Assembly: GCA_021157805.1 (NCBI GenBank)
Contig: JAGGVW010000183.1
Location: 1 to 9,304, forward strand
Origin: a bacterium
Lineage (GTDB): Bacteria; Ratteibacteria; UBA8468; B48-G9; JAFGKM01
DNA: 9,304 bases
Reading direction: 5' to 3'
Below, piece by piece: positions 1 through 8,303 of the stretch. The first letter of the stretch is position 1, and each line of letters begins with the position of its first letter. A program made the position numbers and the translations under genes. Below the pieces are notes generated by a model. It ran no database searches and had not been told where the DNA came from. It saw nothing but the letters and a program-made list of their open reading frames with translations.

Positions 1-1
1 G

Positions 2-199
2 GTAATGATTGATTATGATTATAACGGAGAATATTTTGATATGGACGACAAATGGTTTGCTTCTGATTTGGAGAAAAATGATTATGAGATTAGATTTCCT
101 GTAGAAAAATTAACAGATCAAAAGATGATAATTTATATGGATGTTTTTGGAAATGAGAGGAGAGAGATAAAAGGGAAGAAGAATTTTAAGTTGAAGTGA
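2..199 (+). CDS. mod: C-terminal end of a DNA methyltransferase, probably type III Mod (5' truncated by window edge)
   Basis: The reading frame is open to the left edge, so this is the last ~66 codons of a longer gene; the ATG at position 5 is probably internal. The catalytic domain, with its SAM and DPPY-type motifs, is outside the window. The visible tail has an acidic aromatic start (DYDYNGEYF), then FPVEKL and IIYMDVFGNERREI. I recognise this as the pattern ending type III N6-adenine methyltransferases (Mod), where a FPxEKxxxKxMxIYxDxxGNExRE-like strand closes the protein. Type III Mod methylates one strand of an asymmetric site and supplies target recognition for Res. The complete res gene downstream on the same strand supports the call. 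Its stop (197-199) overlaps the GTG start of the STAND gene as GTGA, suggesting translational coupling. The identification rests on a short tail plus context; a different methyltransferase class is possible. Confidence 0.6.
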   Translation, partial: VMIDYDYNGEYFDMDDKWFASDLEKNDYEIRFPVEKLTDQKMIIYMDVFGNERREIKGKKNFKLK

Positions 200-3100
200 A
201 GCGGAGTATGAACACATCTATAAACAAAACTTGGCAGCAAAAACATCTTAAGGATATTAAGCAAAAAGCAGGAGAACGATATACTCCACACTTAAATGTA
301 GATCTTCCAATTGCAGAAATATTTGAAGGGATTAGCCGAACCTCCAAATTTTATGTTGAAATCCAAAAACATTATGGAAATTTAAAAAGAAAGTCCAGAT
401 ACATTTCTAAATTGAGTGATAAAAAATCCCAGAATCTATATAAGAAAATTAAGAAAGGATTGGATACTATATTTGAAATTTTAGTAAAGATAAGAGAATA
501 TGATACTACGAAAATACCATGGGATAAGTTAAACAAAAAATTGCAGGAAGTTGAAAAACTAGTTTTAGACTTGATTGCAGAATTAGAAAATCAAAGATCT
601 AAATTAAAAGAGAATAATAAAAAAGATTCTTTGAAAGAAAAAATAGAAGGAAATATACATTATCTTTTTAAGCTGCGGAAAGAGTTAGATTATTTTATTG
701 GACTTGCTTCAAGTATTAAAGGAAAATTATCAAATCAACCCTTTTTGTTACTTACAGGCGAAGCAGGGATTGGTAAAACTCATTTGTTGTGTGATGTAGT
801 AGAGAATAGAATAAAGGAAGGCTTGCCGGCTGTTTTAGTTTTTGGTGAGTTTTTTAAAAATGGGATTGATGTTTGGCACCAAATTATAGGTCAACTTAAA
901 TTACCTTCAGAAATAAATTCAAAAGGAAAATTTTTAGGTTTGCTAGACGCAGCAGGTTCCATTTCAAAATGCAGAGCTTTACTAATCATAGATGCTTTGA
1001 ACGAATCGGCTCCACCAGCTTTTTGGAAGAAAAATTTAAAAAAAGTGATTCGAGAAATAAAAAAATATAAAAATATTGCGTTGGTTGTTAGTGTACGAAG
1101 TGGGTTTGAACAGGAAGTTTTTACAGAAGAGGTAAAGAAGATATTTATTGAAGAGAAGCATAGAGGGTTTAATTTTAGAGAATGGGAAGCTGTGACAAAA
1201 TTTTTCAGAGAATTTTCTTTACCTCTTCCTGAAGTACCCTTGTTAACTCCTGAATTTCAAAATCCTTTATTTTTGTTTCTTTTTTGTAAGGCTTTAAAAG
1301 AAGGAGAAAAGAATAGAACGAAAAAGAAAAAAGAAATATTCAGAGGACAGGAAGGTTCTACATATATATTTGAAAAATTTGTTGATAATGTAGCTAAAAA
1401 GATAGAAACCAAATTTAATATTCCCCATTCTCCAAAAAAGAATATTTGGGATAAGGTTATTGAGAAAGTCGCTGAAGAAATGATAAACCATAATACGGAT
1501 AGAATAACTCAAGAAAAACTCTTTGAAATTATTAAATCCGCTTACTCGAATATAGAAGTTAATGAATTTATCAAAGAATTGGATAGAAATCTATTACTTG
1601 TAAAAGTCCCTAGATACTCTAAAGATTTTAAAAAAATCGATGGTTATGATTATAAGTTTCCTTTTAATAAATTTAGTGATCACCTAATTATCAGATATCT
1701 CTTAAAAAAGTGTAAATCTGAACACAAAAAACCTGAAGAATTTTTTGAGGAAAATACTCAAATAGCAAATCTGCTAAAATGGAATTACGGACTCGTTGAA
1801 GCATTAGCTATTCAATGTCCTGAGTGGTTTAAGGGAAAAGAGATTTTTGAAGTTGTTCCTTATCTTAAGAGCTCACATTACATATATGACGCTTTCATCG
1901 AAAGTATAATCTGGAGAAAGTCAAGGGCTTTTTCTAAAAAAACTATTAATAAAATTTCATCCTTTCTAAAAAAGAATGTAATGGATTCAGTTTTAAAAGA
2001 AAATGAAAAAAACGAAAGTTATTTTATTTATCCTGAGTTTACTTATAAATTATTGGATGCTTTACTAAGTATTACTTCGGTTCCTGATCATCCTTTAAAT
2101 GCTGAGTTCTTGCATAAACATTTAGAAAACTTTTCAATGCCAAAAAGAGATGCTTGGTGGTCTACTTTTCTTCATTTTCAATATGGGAGAAGAGATTCTG
2201 TCGAAAGAATAATTGAGTGGGCTTGGTCAGATTATGATAAATCACATGTAAATGATACTTCTATTTTCTTAACCTCCACTGCTCTTGCTTGGTTTTTAAC
2301 TACACCAAATAGATTTATCCGTGATAAATCTACAAAAGCATTAGTTTCTTTGCTTCAATATAGGCTACATTTAATTCCAAAACTCTTAGAAAAATTTAAA
2401 AATTTAAATGATATTTATGTATTGGAAAGATTATTTGTTGTGGCTTACGGTTGTGTTTTAAGGAATCAAGACGATTTAGAAAATATTAAGAAAATAGCTA
2501 AATGGACTTATGACAATATTTTCAGAGATGACAAACCACCTGTTCATATACTACTTAGAGACTATGCACGTGGAATAATTGAAGTTGCTCTAAGGAGAAG
2601 TATAAATCTTAAACTTGACAAAACTAAAGTCAATCCACCTTACAAAAGCAATTGGCCAAAACATATTCCATCAGATGATGAAATAAAGAAATATGAATTT
2701 GATTATAATTCTAAAGATTTTAAGAAATATTTTTGGAGTCAAAATTCTATAATTTATTCAATACAACCTGAACATTCTACTATTGGAATGTACGGGGATT
2801 TCGGAAGATATAAATTTCAAAATGCACTTCAAAGGTGGGATACAGGAAAGGTATCAATTCAACAATTAAGTAATTTAGCAGTAGAAATGGTTTTTAAGGA
2901 TTTAGGATATAATGTAGAACTTCATGGAAGATTTGATAGGTATCTGGATTATTATTTTAATCGTGGAAGAGAAGCACATAAACCTGAGAGGATAGGAAAA
3001 AAATATCAGTGGATTGCTTTTCATAAAATTTTAGCACTAGTTTCTGATAAATCCCCTTTAAAGAAAGATTTTTGGGCTAAAGAATATAAGAAATACATTG

Positions 3101-4035
3101 GTCCGTGGGAACCGTATGTGAGAGATATAGATCCTACTTTTCTTATAAGTAACGATGATCACCTAAAAAAGTCTTTATCAATAAACTTGTGGAAGGCAAA
3201 AATACAGAGCTATAATGCTTGGAATGTTGAAAAAAATACTTTAAAGTGGTTAAAAACAAAAAAAGATTTACCAGCCCCCAAACATATTATTCAAATTAAA
3301 GATGACAATAGTCAAGAATGGCTAATATTAGAAGGTTTCATAAAATGGGAAGAGAAAACTCCACCAGAATATGAAAAATATGAAATACCTTTTAGAGAGC
3401 TTTGGTACTGGGTGAAAAGTTATATAGTAAAAAAGGAAGGCCTTGATAAAATTTTTAAATGGAGTAAAGAACAAAACTTTTGGGGCAGATGGATGCCAGA
3501 ATCTCATGAATTTTATGAAATATTTTTAGGAGAATATCCAAACTCAGTAGTGTTTGAAAACTTAAGAAACAATTATAATACTTGGATTGATGAAATTTGG
3601 GGGGAGAACCGATCTTTACCTTCTCCAATCGTTGTTACAGATGATATTTATTTAAATGAGTTCATTTATGACTGCTCCCACGACGGTGCTGTAACTGTTA
3701 AACTACCCTGTAAATGGCTTGTAAATAAATTGAAGATAAAGCAAAAATATGTTGATGGTAGGTGGTTTAATGACAAAGATGAGCTTGTTTGCTTACCGAC
3801 AAAAATATTTGAAGAAAATTTTCTTTCAGCATTGCTTATCAAGAAAAATTTCTTATGCGAATTTTTAAAAGAAAACAATTATGGGATATTTTGGACATTA
3901 TTAGGTGAAAAGAGATTAATTGGAGGTAGATATGCAAACCAAGATTATCAAGGTCATTTAATAATAAATGGAGTTTATAAAATAAATAAAAACCACAATT
4001 TAGAAGGAAATCTTACTGTAAAATTTGAGAAATAA
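196..4035 (+). CDS. Large STAND-type NTPase, Avs-like candidate phage sensor
   Basis: This is a 1279-residue P-loop NTPase of the STAND class. Residues 1-165 are charged and mostly helical, starting with a TWQQKHL segment and containing a probable coiled coil near 115-155. Walker A is GEAGIGKT at 188-195 (Lys194). Walker B is LLIIDALNE with Asp266 and Glu270. A sensor-1-like VSVRSG has Arg301. The remaining ~850 residues lack recognisable catalytic motifs; they look helical in the middle, are Trp-rich around 650-680, and end in a compact region containing FWTLLGEK (1232-1239). A conserved ATPase followed by a long variable C-terminus is the build of Avs-type sensors, which oligomerise on binding a phage protein. 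No N-terminal nuclease, TIR, SIR2 or protease domain is seen. GTG at 196 overlaps the upstream stop by 4 bases; ATG at 208 is an equally possible start. The gene lies between mod and res, 2 bases before res. The NTPase class is secure; the subtype and defence role are inferred. Confidence 0.8.
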   Translation: MKRSMNTSINKTWQQKHLKDIKQKAGERYTPHLNVDLPIAEIFEGISRTSKFYVEIQKHYGNLKRKSRYISKLSDKKSQNLYKKIKKGLDTIFEILVKIREYDTTKIPWDKLNKKLQEVEKLVLDLIAELENQRSKLKENNKKDSLKEKIEGNIHYLFKLRKELDYFIGLASSIKGKLSNQPFLLLTGEAGIGKTHLLCDVVENRIKEGLPAVLVFGEFFKNGIDVWHQIIGQLKLPSEINSKGKFLGLLDAAGSISKCRALLIIDALNESAPPAFWKKNLKKVIREIKKYKNIALVVSVRSGFEQEVFTEEVKKIFIEEKHRGFNFREWEAVTKFFREFSLPLPEVPLLTPEFQNPLFLFLFCKALKEGEKNRTKKKKEIFRGQEGSTYIFEKFVDNVAKKIETKFNIPHSPKKNIWDKVIEKVAEEMINHNTDRITQEKLFEIIKSAYSNIEVNEFIKELDRNLLLVKVPRYSKDFKKIDGYDYKFPFNKFSDHLIIRYLLKKCKSEHKKPEEFFEENTQIANLLKWNYGLVEALAIQCPEWFKGKEIFEVVPYLKSSHYIYDAFIESIIWRKSRAFSKKTINKISSFLKKNVMDSVLKENEKNESYFIYPEFTYKLLDALLSITSVPDHPLNAEFLHKHLENFSMPKRDAWWSTFLHFQYGRRDSVERIIEWAWSDYDKSHVNDTSIFLTSTALAWFLTTPNRFIRDKSTKALVSLLQYRLHLIPKLLEKFKNLNDIYVLERLFVVAYGCVLRNQDDLENIKKIAKWTYDNIFRDDKPPVHILLRDYARGIIEVALRRSINLKLDKTKVNPPYKSNWPKHIPSDDEIKKYEFDYNSKDFKKYFWSQNSIIYSIQPEHSTIGMYGDFGRYKFQNALQRWDTGKVSIQQLSNLAVEMVFKDLGYNVELHGRFDRYLDYYFNRGREAHKPERIGKKYQWIAFHKILALVSDKSPLKKDFWAKEYKKYIGPWEPYVRDIDPTFLISNDDHLKKSLSINLWKAKIQSYNAWNVEKNTLKWLKTKKDLPAPKHIIQIKDDNSQEWLILEGFIKWEEKTPPEYEKYEIPFRELWYWVKSYIVKKEGLDKIFKWSKEQNFWGRWMPESHEFYEIFLGEYPNSVVFENLRNNYNTWIDEIWGENRSLPSPIVVTDDIYLNEFIYDCSHDGAVTVKLPCKWLVNKLKIKQKYVDGRWFNDKDELVCLPTKIFEENFLSALLIKKNFLCEFLKENNYGIFWTLLGEKRLIGGRYANQDYQGHLIINGVYKINKNHNLEGNLTVKFEK

Positions 4036-4037
4036 TC

Positions 4038-6554
4038 ATGCCTGAAATATTTACCATAAAAGCAAGTGATTTAGTTTTAAAAGTATCGGAAAATATAGAT
4101 CCGGCAAGGTTTGATATTTCCAAATATGAAGCGTTTTTGGATGCTTTGTGTGGGACAAGGGAATTTCAAAAAGAGGCTATAAGGACTCTCTTAAGATATC
4201 TTCTGGGTGGGAGATATAGAAATTTAAGAGAGTTAGCAGAGGAAAATTACAATCAAAATCCAAATTTAAGGGAGCTTTATCCCACCTTTTTTGACTTTGA
4301 AAGACACTTACAACTTCCTGATAAACTTTCCTGCACAATAGATTTAGCAACAGGAACGGGTAAAAGTTATGTTTTATATGGAATTGCAAGGATTATGCTT
4401 GCTGAGGGTGTAGTGGATAGGGTTTTGGTACTGGCTCCTTCTACGACTATTGAAAAAGGATTAATAGAAAAATTCAAACAACTATCAGCAGATACAGATT
4501 TATTAAGACTTATCCCAGAAGATGCAAAAATAAGAAATCCAAGAATTATAAATGCTACCGAAACAATCAGAGCAGGTGATATTTGTATTGAGAATATTCA
4601 TGCAGTTTATGAGTATGTTAAATCTTCTGTTCAAGATAGTTTAACCGGTAGAGGTGAAACTACACTTGTCTTAAACGATGAGGTTCACCATGCCTATAAT
4701 CCGCCGGGCAGAGATCAGGCAATAAAGAAATGGAAGGAATTTTTGTTAGATAAGAAATATAATTTTAAATATATAGTTGGAGCAACAGGAACGGCTTATA
4801 TTGGCAATGATTATTTTACCGATGTTGTTTATAGATATTCTTTAAGGCAGGCAATAGAGGAAAGAACAATTAAAACTATAAGGTATGTTGCAGAAGATAG
4901 TCCCGGTGGAGAAGATGAGAAGTTTCAGAAGATTTATGATAACCACTTGGAAAACAAGATGAGATATAGAAAAATAAAGCCTCTTACAATTATTGTTACA
5001 AAAAATATTTCTGCCTGTAAAAGATTAACTGAGAAGTGGATTAGTTTTATTGCTGAAAAAGAAAATATTCCAAAATCTGAAGCTGAGAAAAAAGTTTTAA
5101 TAGTAACATCATCACCTGATCATAAAGAAAATGTATTGAAATTAGATAGAGTGGATGAAAAAGATAATCCTGTGGAGTGGATTACCTCTGTCAGTATGCT
5201 TACAGAAGGATGGGATGTAAAAAATGTTTTCCAGATTGTGCCTCATGAAGAAAGAGCTTTTAACTCAAAACTTCTAATTGCTCAAGTATTGGGTAGAGGA
5301 TTGAGGATACCAGCAGAGTATAAAGGAGAACAACCAGTAGTTACTGTTTTCAATCATGATAATTGGGCAAGAAATATTAAGCACTTGGTAGAAGAGGTAA
5401 TGGAGATCGAAAAAAGATTGTATTCTTATCCCATAGAAAAAGAAAGAGATTCCAATTTTGAGATTTATCAGATTGAGTATAAAAAGAAGGAAATAGAAGA
5501 GGAATTTCCACAGGAAGAGCCTTATGAATTACTTAAGAAAGGATATATAACTTTTTCTTCGCAACTTGAAGGAGTAGAAAAAGAAACAGTTTATGAAAGA
5601 GCTTTAACAGGTGTTAGAGAGAAGAAAGCAACTTATATAACTTATAAAATGTATTCAATAGATGAGGTAGTTCAGGAAATTTGGAATAGATTAAAGGTAT
5701 TTGATGTAGAAGAAGGAACCACTTACTCTAAGGAATTTACAAAGGAAAGAATAAAAGAAATACTTAAGAATTCCTTAGATAAAATTGATTGGAATGAAGA
5801 TACAATAACCGAGGAGAATTACAGAAAGGCATTACAGGCTTTTGGTGTAATTAAGAGGAAAAGAGCAAAAACCTTAAGGTTTGAGATAGAGGCTGAGGAG
5901 TTAAAGAAACTCTCTACTAAGGATTTAAAGAAAACTTCTTTAGGAATTGGTTCTTTTCGTAGAGGAGCTTCTGTATTTTTTGATGAAGATTCTTTGAATA
6001 AAAGTTTGGAAGAGGATATAGCGGTTCTTAAGGAGTTGATAGAAGACGAAACACTTCCCAGAATGGCTATTAAAGAAGTGAGGAACAAATTTAATTTTAA
6101 GACACCTTTAAATGTTGTATTTACCCACTCTGAACCAGAAAGAAAGTTTGTTGAGAAGTTAATAGCCAATGCAGATTTAATTGATGCATGGATAAAATCA
6201 AGAGATACTGGTTTTTATAGTATAGATTATTCATGGAGGAAAGGGGAACATCCAAAGCAGGGAAAATTTAACCCAGATTTCTTTATAAAAGTTGGCAATA
6301 AGATAATAGTAATAGAGATCAAGGAAGATGCTTTAATCAACAAAATAAAGGAAAATGGGGACTTAGGTAAGGAAACAAGAGCTAAATACAGATATGCAGT
6401 AGATCACTTCCAGAGGTTAAACAATTTGCAAAATGAACAGATTTATTATTTCAGTTTTCTAACACCAACAGATTTTGATAATTTCTTTGGGGTATTAAGG
6501 AGAGGTATATTCTCAGGATTTAAATCCAAACTGGATGCCGAATTGGAAAAATGA
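4038..6554 (+). CDS. res: Type III restriction enzyme, Res subunit (SF2 helicase + PD-(D/E)XK nuclease)
   Basis: Res uses ATP-driven movement or diffusion on DNA, guided by Mod, to find paired head-to-head unmethylated sites and cut beside one of them. Its 838 residues are somewhat shorter than EcoP15I-type Res. The helicase motifs are all visible: Walker A ATGTGKS at 104-110, motif II DEVHH at 214-218, motif III GATGT at 248-252, motif V TEGWD at 389-393, and motif VI QVLGRGLR at 416-423. The C-terminus carries a PD-(D/E)XK nuclease with Pro746-Asp747 and Glu760-x-Lys762 (IVIEIKED), so helicase and nuclease both look intact. The ATG at 4038 is 2 bases after the STAND stop, with only a weak purine stretch upstream, so translation is probably coupled. 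Arginine is AGA/AGG at every position I checked except one CGT. No frameshift is seen. The type III assignment rests on the domain order and the adjacent Mod-like tail. Confidence 0.9.
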   Translation: MPEIFTIKASDLVLKVSENIDPARFDISKYEAFLDALCGTREFQKEAIRTLLRYLLGGRYRNLRELAEENYNQNPNLRELYPTFFDFERHLQLPDKLSCTIDLATGTGKSYVLYGIARIMLAEGVVDRVLVLAPSTTIEKGLIEKFKQLSADTDLLRLIPEDAKIRNPRIINATETIRAGDICIENIHAVYEYVKSSVQDSLTGRGETTLVLNDEVHHAYNPPGRDQAIKKWKEFLLDKKYNFKYIVGATGTAYIGNDYFTDVVYRYSLRQAIEERTIKTIRYVAEDSPGGEDEKFQKIYDNHLENKMRYRKIKPLTIIVTKNISACKRLTEKWISFIAEKENIPKSEAEKKVLIVTSSPDHKENVLKLDRVDEKDNPVEWITSVSMLTEGWDVKNVFQIVPHEERAFNSKLLIAQVLGRGLRIPAEYKGEQPVVTVFNHDNWARNIKHLVEEVMEIEKRLYSYPIEKERDSNFEIYQIEYKKKEIEEEFPQEEPYELLKKGYITFSSQLEGVEKETVYERALTGVREKKATYITYKMYSIDEVVQEIWNRLKVFDVEEGTTYSKEFTKERIKEILKNSLDKIDWNEDTITEENYRKALQAFGVIKRKRAKTLRFEIEAEELKKLSTKDLKKTSLGIGSFRRGASVFFDEDSLNKSLEEDIAVLKELIEDETLPRMAIKEVRNKFNFKTPLNVVFTHSEPERKFVEKLIANADLIDAWIKSRDTGFYSIDYSWRKGEHPKQGKFNPDFFIKVGNKIIVIEIKEDALINKIKENGDLGKETRAKYRYAVDHFQRLNNLQNEQIYYFSFLTPTDFDNFFGVLRRGIFSGFKSKLDAELEK

Positions 6555-6562
6555 TTTCATAG

Positions 6563-6579
6563 CTGGTTACTTATCCCAG
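6563..6579 (+). other. Short gap with a weak hairpin between res and the next gene
   Basis: The 66-base gap 6555-6620 holds one small hairpin: CTGG at 6563-6566 pairs with CCAG at 6576-6579 and can extend by a G-U and an A-T pair. No T-run follows, so it does not look like an intrinsic terminator. I see no convincing -35/-10 pair. The gap is wider than the other junctions in the block, so a separate promoter for the downstream pair is possible but not shown. Confidence 0.25.
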
Positions 6580-6620
6580 TTAAACAACCCGTATTAAGTG
6601 AACAGTTAATCAATTAATTT

Positions 6621-7352
6621 ATGTCTCAAAATGCAAGAATATTAGCATATAAAATAAAAGAGATTGCGGACATAAATCTTGTGGCCCGTCCCTTTAACCG
6701 TTTTAACCCAGATAAAACGATATGGTGGTTAATTCCCTCTAACGAATGGCCGGCTTATAAATACGGAAAGATTTTTTGTGATTTACAAAAGGAACCGAAC
6801 TTTCCCCACGAAGAGAAGTTATACTGTGGGTTTTATGTAGAGAAAGGTTTGGGAGAAATTACACGAAATGTGTTCCATCCTTCTTTAATAATGGATAGCA
6901 GTTGGTTATGGAACGATTTTTATGAGGATTGCTTAAATTATAGAATTTCTCCTTCACTTTTTCAAAATAAAATTCTTACTCTCCAGATTGGGTATATCTC
7001 CCCCGAAAAAGGAGAGTATATTAAACAACCAGAGGAGTTCGACTTAATAAAGAACAACTCTCAAGTAATTCGACCTACCTTTTTATGCACAAAAGAATAC
7101 AAATTAATATTGCTTGATCAAAAAATTGATCCTACACATAACCTTAAATTTAATTTAGATGAAAAAATCTCTCATGCCCAGCAATTTTTAGATTTACTTG
7201 CAAATATCAAAAAAATACCTGACATTGATTGGTTGTGGGTAGATTTATATATTGGTAAATTCATTCCCGCTGATTTGACAAGCATTTCTTTAACTGAATT
7301 ATGGGAAAAAGAACTCGCTCCTTGGAAGCCGTGGTTGCGGAAAGCTAAATAA
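6621..7352 (+). CDS. Hypothetical protein, aromatic-rich, 243 aa, unknown function
   Basis: I do not recognise this protein. It looks soluble, with no signal peptide, membrane segment, Cys cluster or P-loop. It is unusually rich in Trp, Tyr and Phe. A tryptophan-rich segment (IWWLIPSNEWP) lies at about 34-44, a second aromatic run (SSWLWNDFYEDC) sits near the middle, and DWLWVDLYIGKFIP lies at about 203-216, followed by a Trp-containing tail. This pattern suggests a globular alpha/beta fold with a binding surface, but no family can be named. The ATG at 6621 follows an A/T stretch without a Shine-Dalgarno motif. The gene begins 66 bases after res and ends 16 bases before the zinc-ribbon gene. 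By my count five of its seven arginines are CGN, unlike the AGA/AGG-dominated res gene, which hints at a separate origin. A defence accessory role is guessed from position only. Confidence 0.75.
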   Translation: MSQNARILAYKIKEIADINLVARPFNRFNPDKTIWWLIPSNEWPAYKYGKIFCDLQKEPNFPHEEKLYCGFYVEKGLGEITRNVFHPSLIMDSSWLWNDFYEDCLNYRISPSLFQNKILTLQIGYISPEKGEYIKQPEEFDLIKNNSQVIRPTFLCTKEYKLILLDQKIDPTHNLKFNLDEKISHAQQFLDLLANIKKIPDIDWLWVDLYIGKFIPADLTSISLTELWEKELAPWKPWLRKAK

Positions 7353-7368
7353 ATTATTTTAAATTTTT

Positions 7369-8100
7369 ATGGTTTTTAATGATTTTTTGCGAAAAATTAT
7401 TTCTAATAAGCCTAAATGTCCTTATTGTCATAGGGAACTTCCAAAATTTCCTTTACGTAAATCAAAATGTCCTTATTGTAAAGAAGTGATATTTATCAAA
7501 AGAAGACCTTCTTCGAAGAGAAAAATTCTTGTTACAAAAGAAGAGGCTGAAAAGATAGAAAAAGAATGGGAAGAGGTTTACTTTAGGGAAAGACTTAGAG
7601 ATGATTTTGGGCAAATGGGATTCTCTGAAAAAGATTATTATAGAGCTAGAAGAATATTAAAAAGAAAATTTGGCATCTCTCCCTCGTATAGTGATATTTA
7701 TTGGTATATTTCGAATTTATTTCTTGAAAAAGCAGCCAAGAAAAAAGATTTAGAAGCAATGAGACAAATTTATTTTCGTCAAGCTCTTTTTCTTCATGAA
7801 GAAGGAAAGGATTGTTTTTTAGCTCTTCAAATGAGCCAAAAATGTGAATTGTTACAATACCAACAACAGGGGATTAAGAAAGTGCGAATTTCTACAACAG
7901 GAGATAGGGCATGTGAGAATTGTAAATTACTTGAAGGTAAAGTTTTTTCCATCGAGGAAGCTCTAGAAAAAATGCCTCTCCCCGTTAAAAATTGTTTGCA
8001 TAAGTTAAACCCAGATGCTCCTACTGGATGGTGCCGATGCTTATATGAGCCGGTATTAGAAAATGAAGAACTATTTAAGGAATTCTGGAAAAATTCATAA
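7369..8100 (+). CDS. Zinc-ribbon protein with C-terminal phage Mu gpF / SPP1 gp7-like Cys-His module
   Basis: Residues 17-37 form an N-terminal zinc ribbon, CPYC-x13-CPYC, with a basic stretch after it. A long charged, mostly helical middle (about 55-165) follows. The C-terminus carries a second metal-binding pattern: Cys182 and Cys185 (CENC), then Cys209-x-His211, then Cys222-Arg-Cys224 (CRC), preceded by STTGDRA. The order D-x-x-C-x-x-C ... H ... CRC is the signature I know from the end of phage Mu gpF / SPP1 gp7-like head morphogenesis proteins. The portal-associated and other head genes expected around a phage gpF are absent, and the protein is short. It is more likely a domesticated or accessory protein than a working capsid gene. 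The ATG at 7369 is 16 bases after the previous stop, with an A/T-rich upstream region and no Shine-Dalgarno motif. The zinc sites are clear; the function is unknown. Confidence 0.8.
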   Translation: MVFNDFLRKIISNKPKCPYCHRELPKFPLRKSKCPYCKEVIFIKRRPSSKRKILVTKEEAEKIEKEWEEVYFRERLRDDFGQMGFSEKDYYRARRILKRKFGISPSYSDIYWYISNLFLEKAAKKKDLEAMRQIYFRQALFLHEEGKDCFLALQMSQKCELLQYQQQGIKKVRISTTGDRACENCKLLEGKVFSIEEALEKMPLPVKNCLHKLNPDAPTGWCRCLYEPVLENEELFKEFWKNS

Positions 8101-8121
8101 GTTTCCTTAATAGGAGATAAG

Positions 8122-8264
8122 CGGAGGAGTAAAAGAATGATATTCGTGTGGTAAAAGTAATTACCAGAACAGGACTTTTATTATGGGTATGGGGATATTA
8201 ATATAGGCACTAATTCTCCGTAGATTAATTATTAAATTATCAAAAGAAAGCGGTTACTCCTCCG
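8122..8264. repeat. 11-bp perfect inverted repeat spanning 143 bases
   Basis: CGGAGGAGTAA at 8122-8132 is exactly complementary to TTACTCCTCCG at 8254-8264. The left arm contains a Shine-Dalgarno-like GGAGGAG. The right arm contains TCCTCC, which resembles the 16S rRNA anti-Shine-Dalgarno tail. No target-site duplication flanks the pair, so it does not look like a small transposon. In RNA it would close a branched module. Confidence 0.6.
8123..8154 (+). promoter_or_regulatory. Strong Shine-Dalgarno-like motif followed by a five-codon mini-ORF
   Basis: GGAGGAG at 8123-8129 lies 7 bases before an ATG at 8137. That ATG opens five codons (Met-Ile-Phe-Val-Trp) ending at TAA 8152-8154. It is the best ribosome-binding motif I find in the window and lies in the left arm of the 8122-8264 repeat, so pairing would hide it. 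It might be a leader peptide, or chance purines in an RNA helix. Confidence 0.25.
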
Positions 8265-8303
8265 GTGAATTAGATAGAATATCTTAGCATTTTGGAAAGA
8301 GTG

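Noticed and set aside
5819..6169. A 116-codon open frame on the - strand inside res
   Set aside because: It lies wholly opposite an intact conserved gene, and its Ser/Phe/Leu-rich composition is what the reverse complement of Lys/Glu-rich coding sequence gives. The same applies to the - strand frames at 1294-1512, 3666-3878 and 4177-4389.
6561..6581. Terminator after res
   Set aside because: The hairpin has only about six pairs including a G-U, and is followed by AAACAACCCG instead of a T-run.
6621..8100. Gene duplication, because the two neighbouring genes are both exactly 243 codons long
   Set aside because: The proteins share no visible motifs or alignable segments: one has two Cys clusters, the other has none. 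The equal length looks coincidental.
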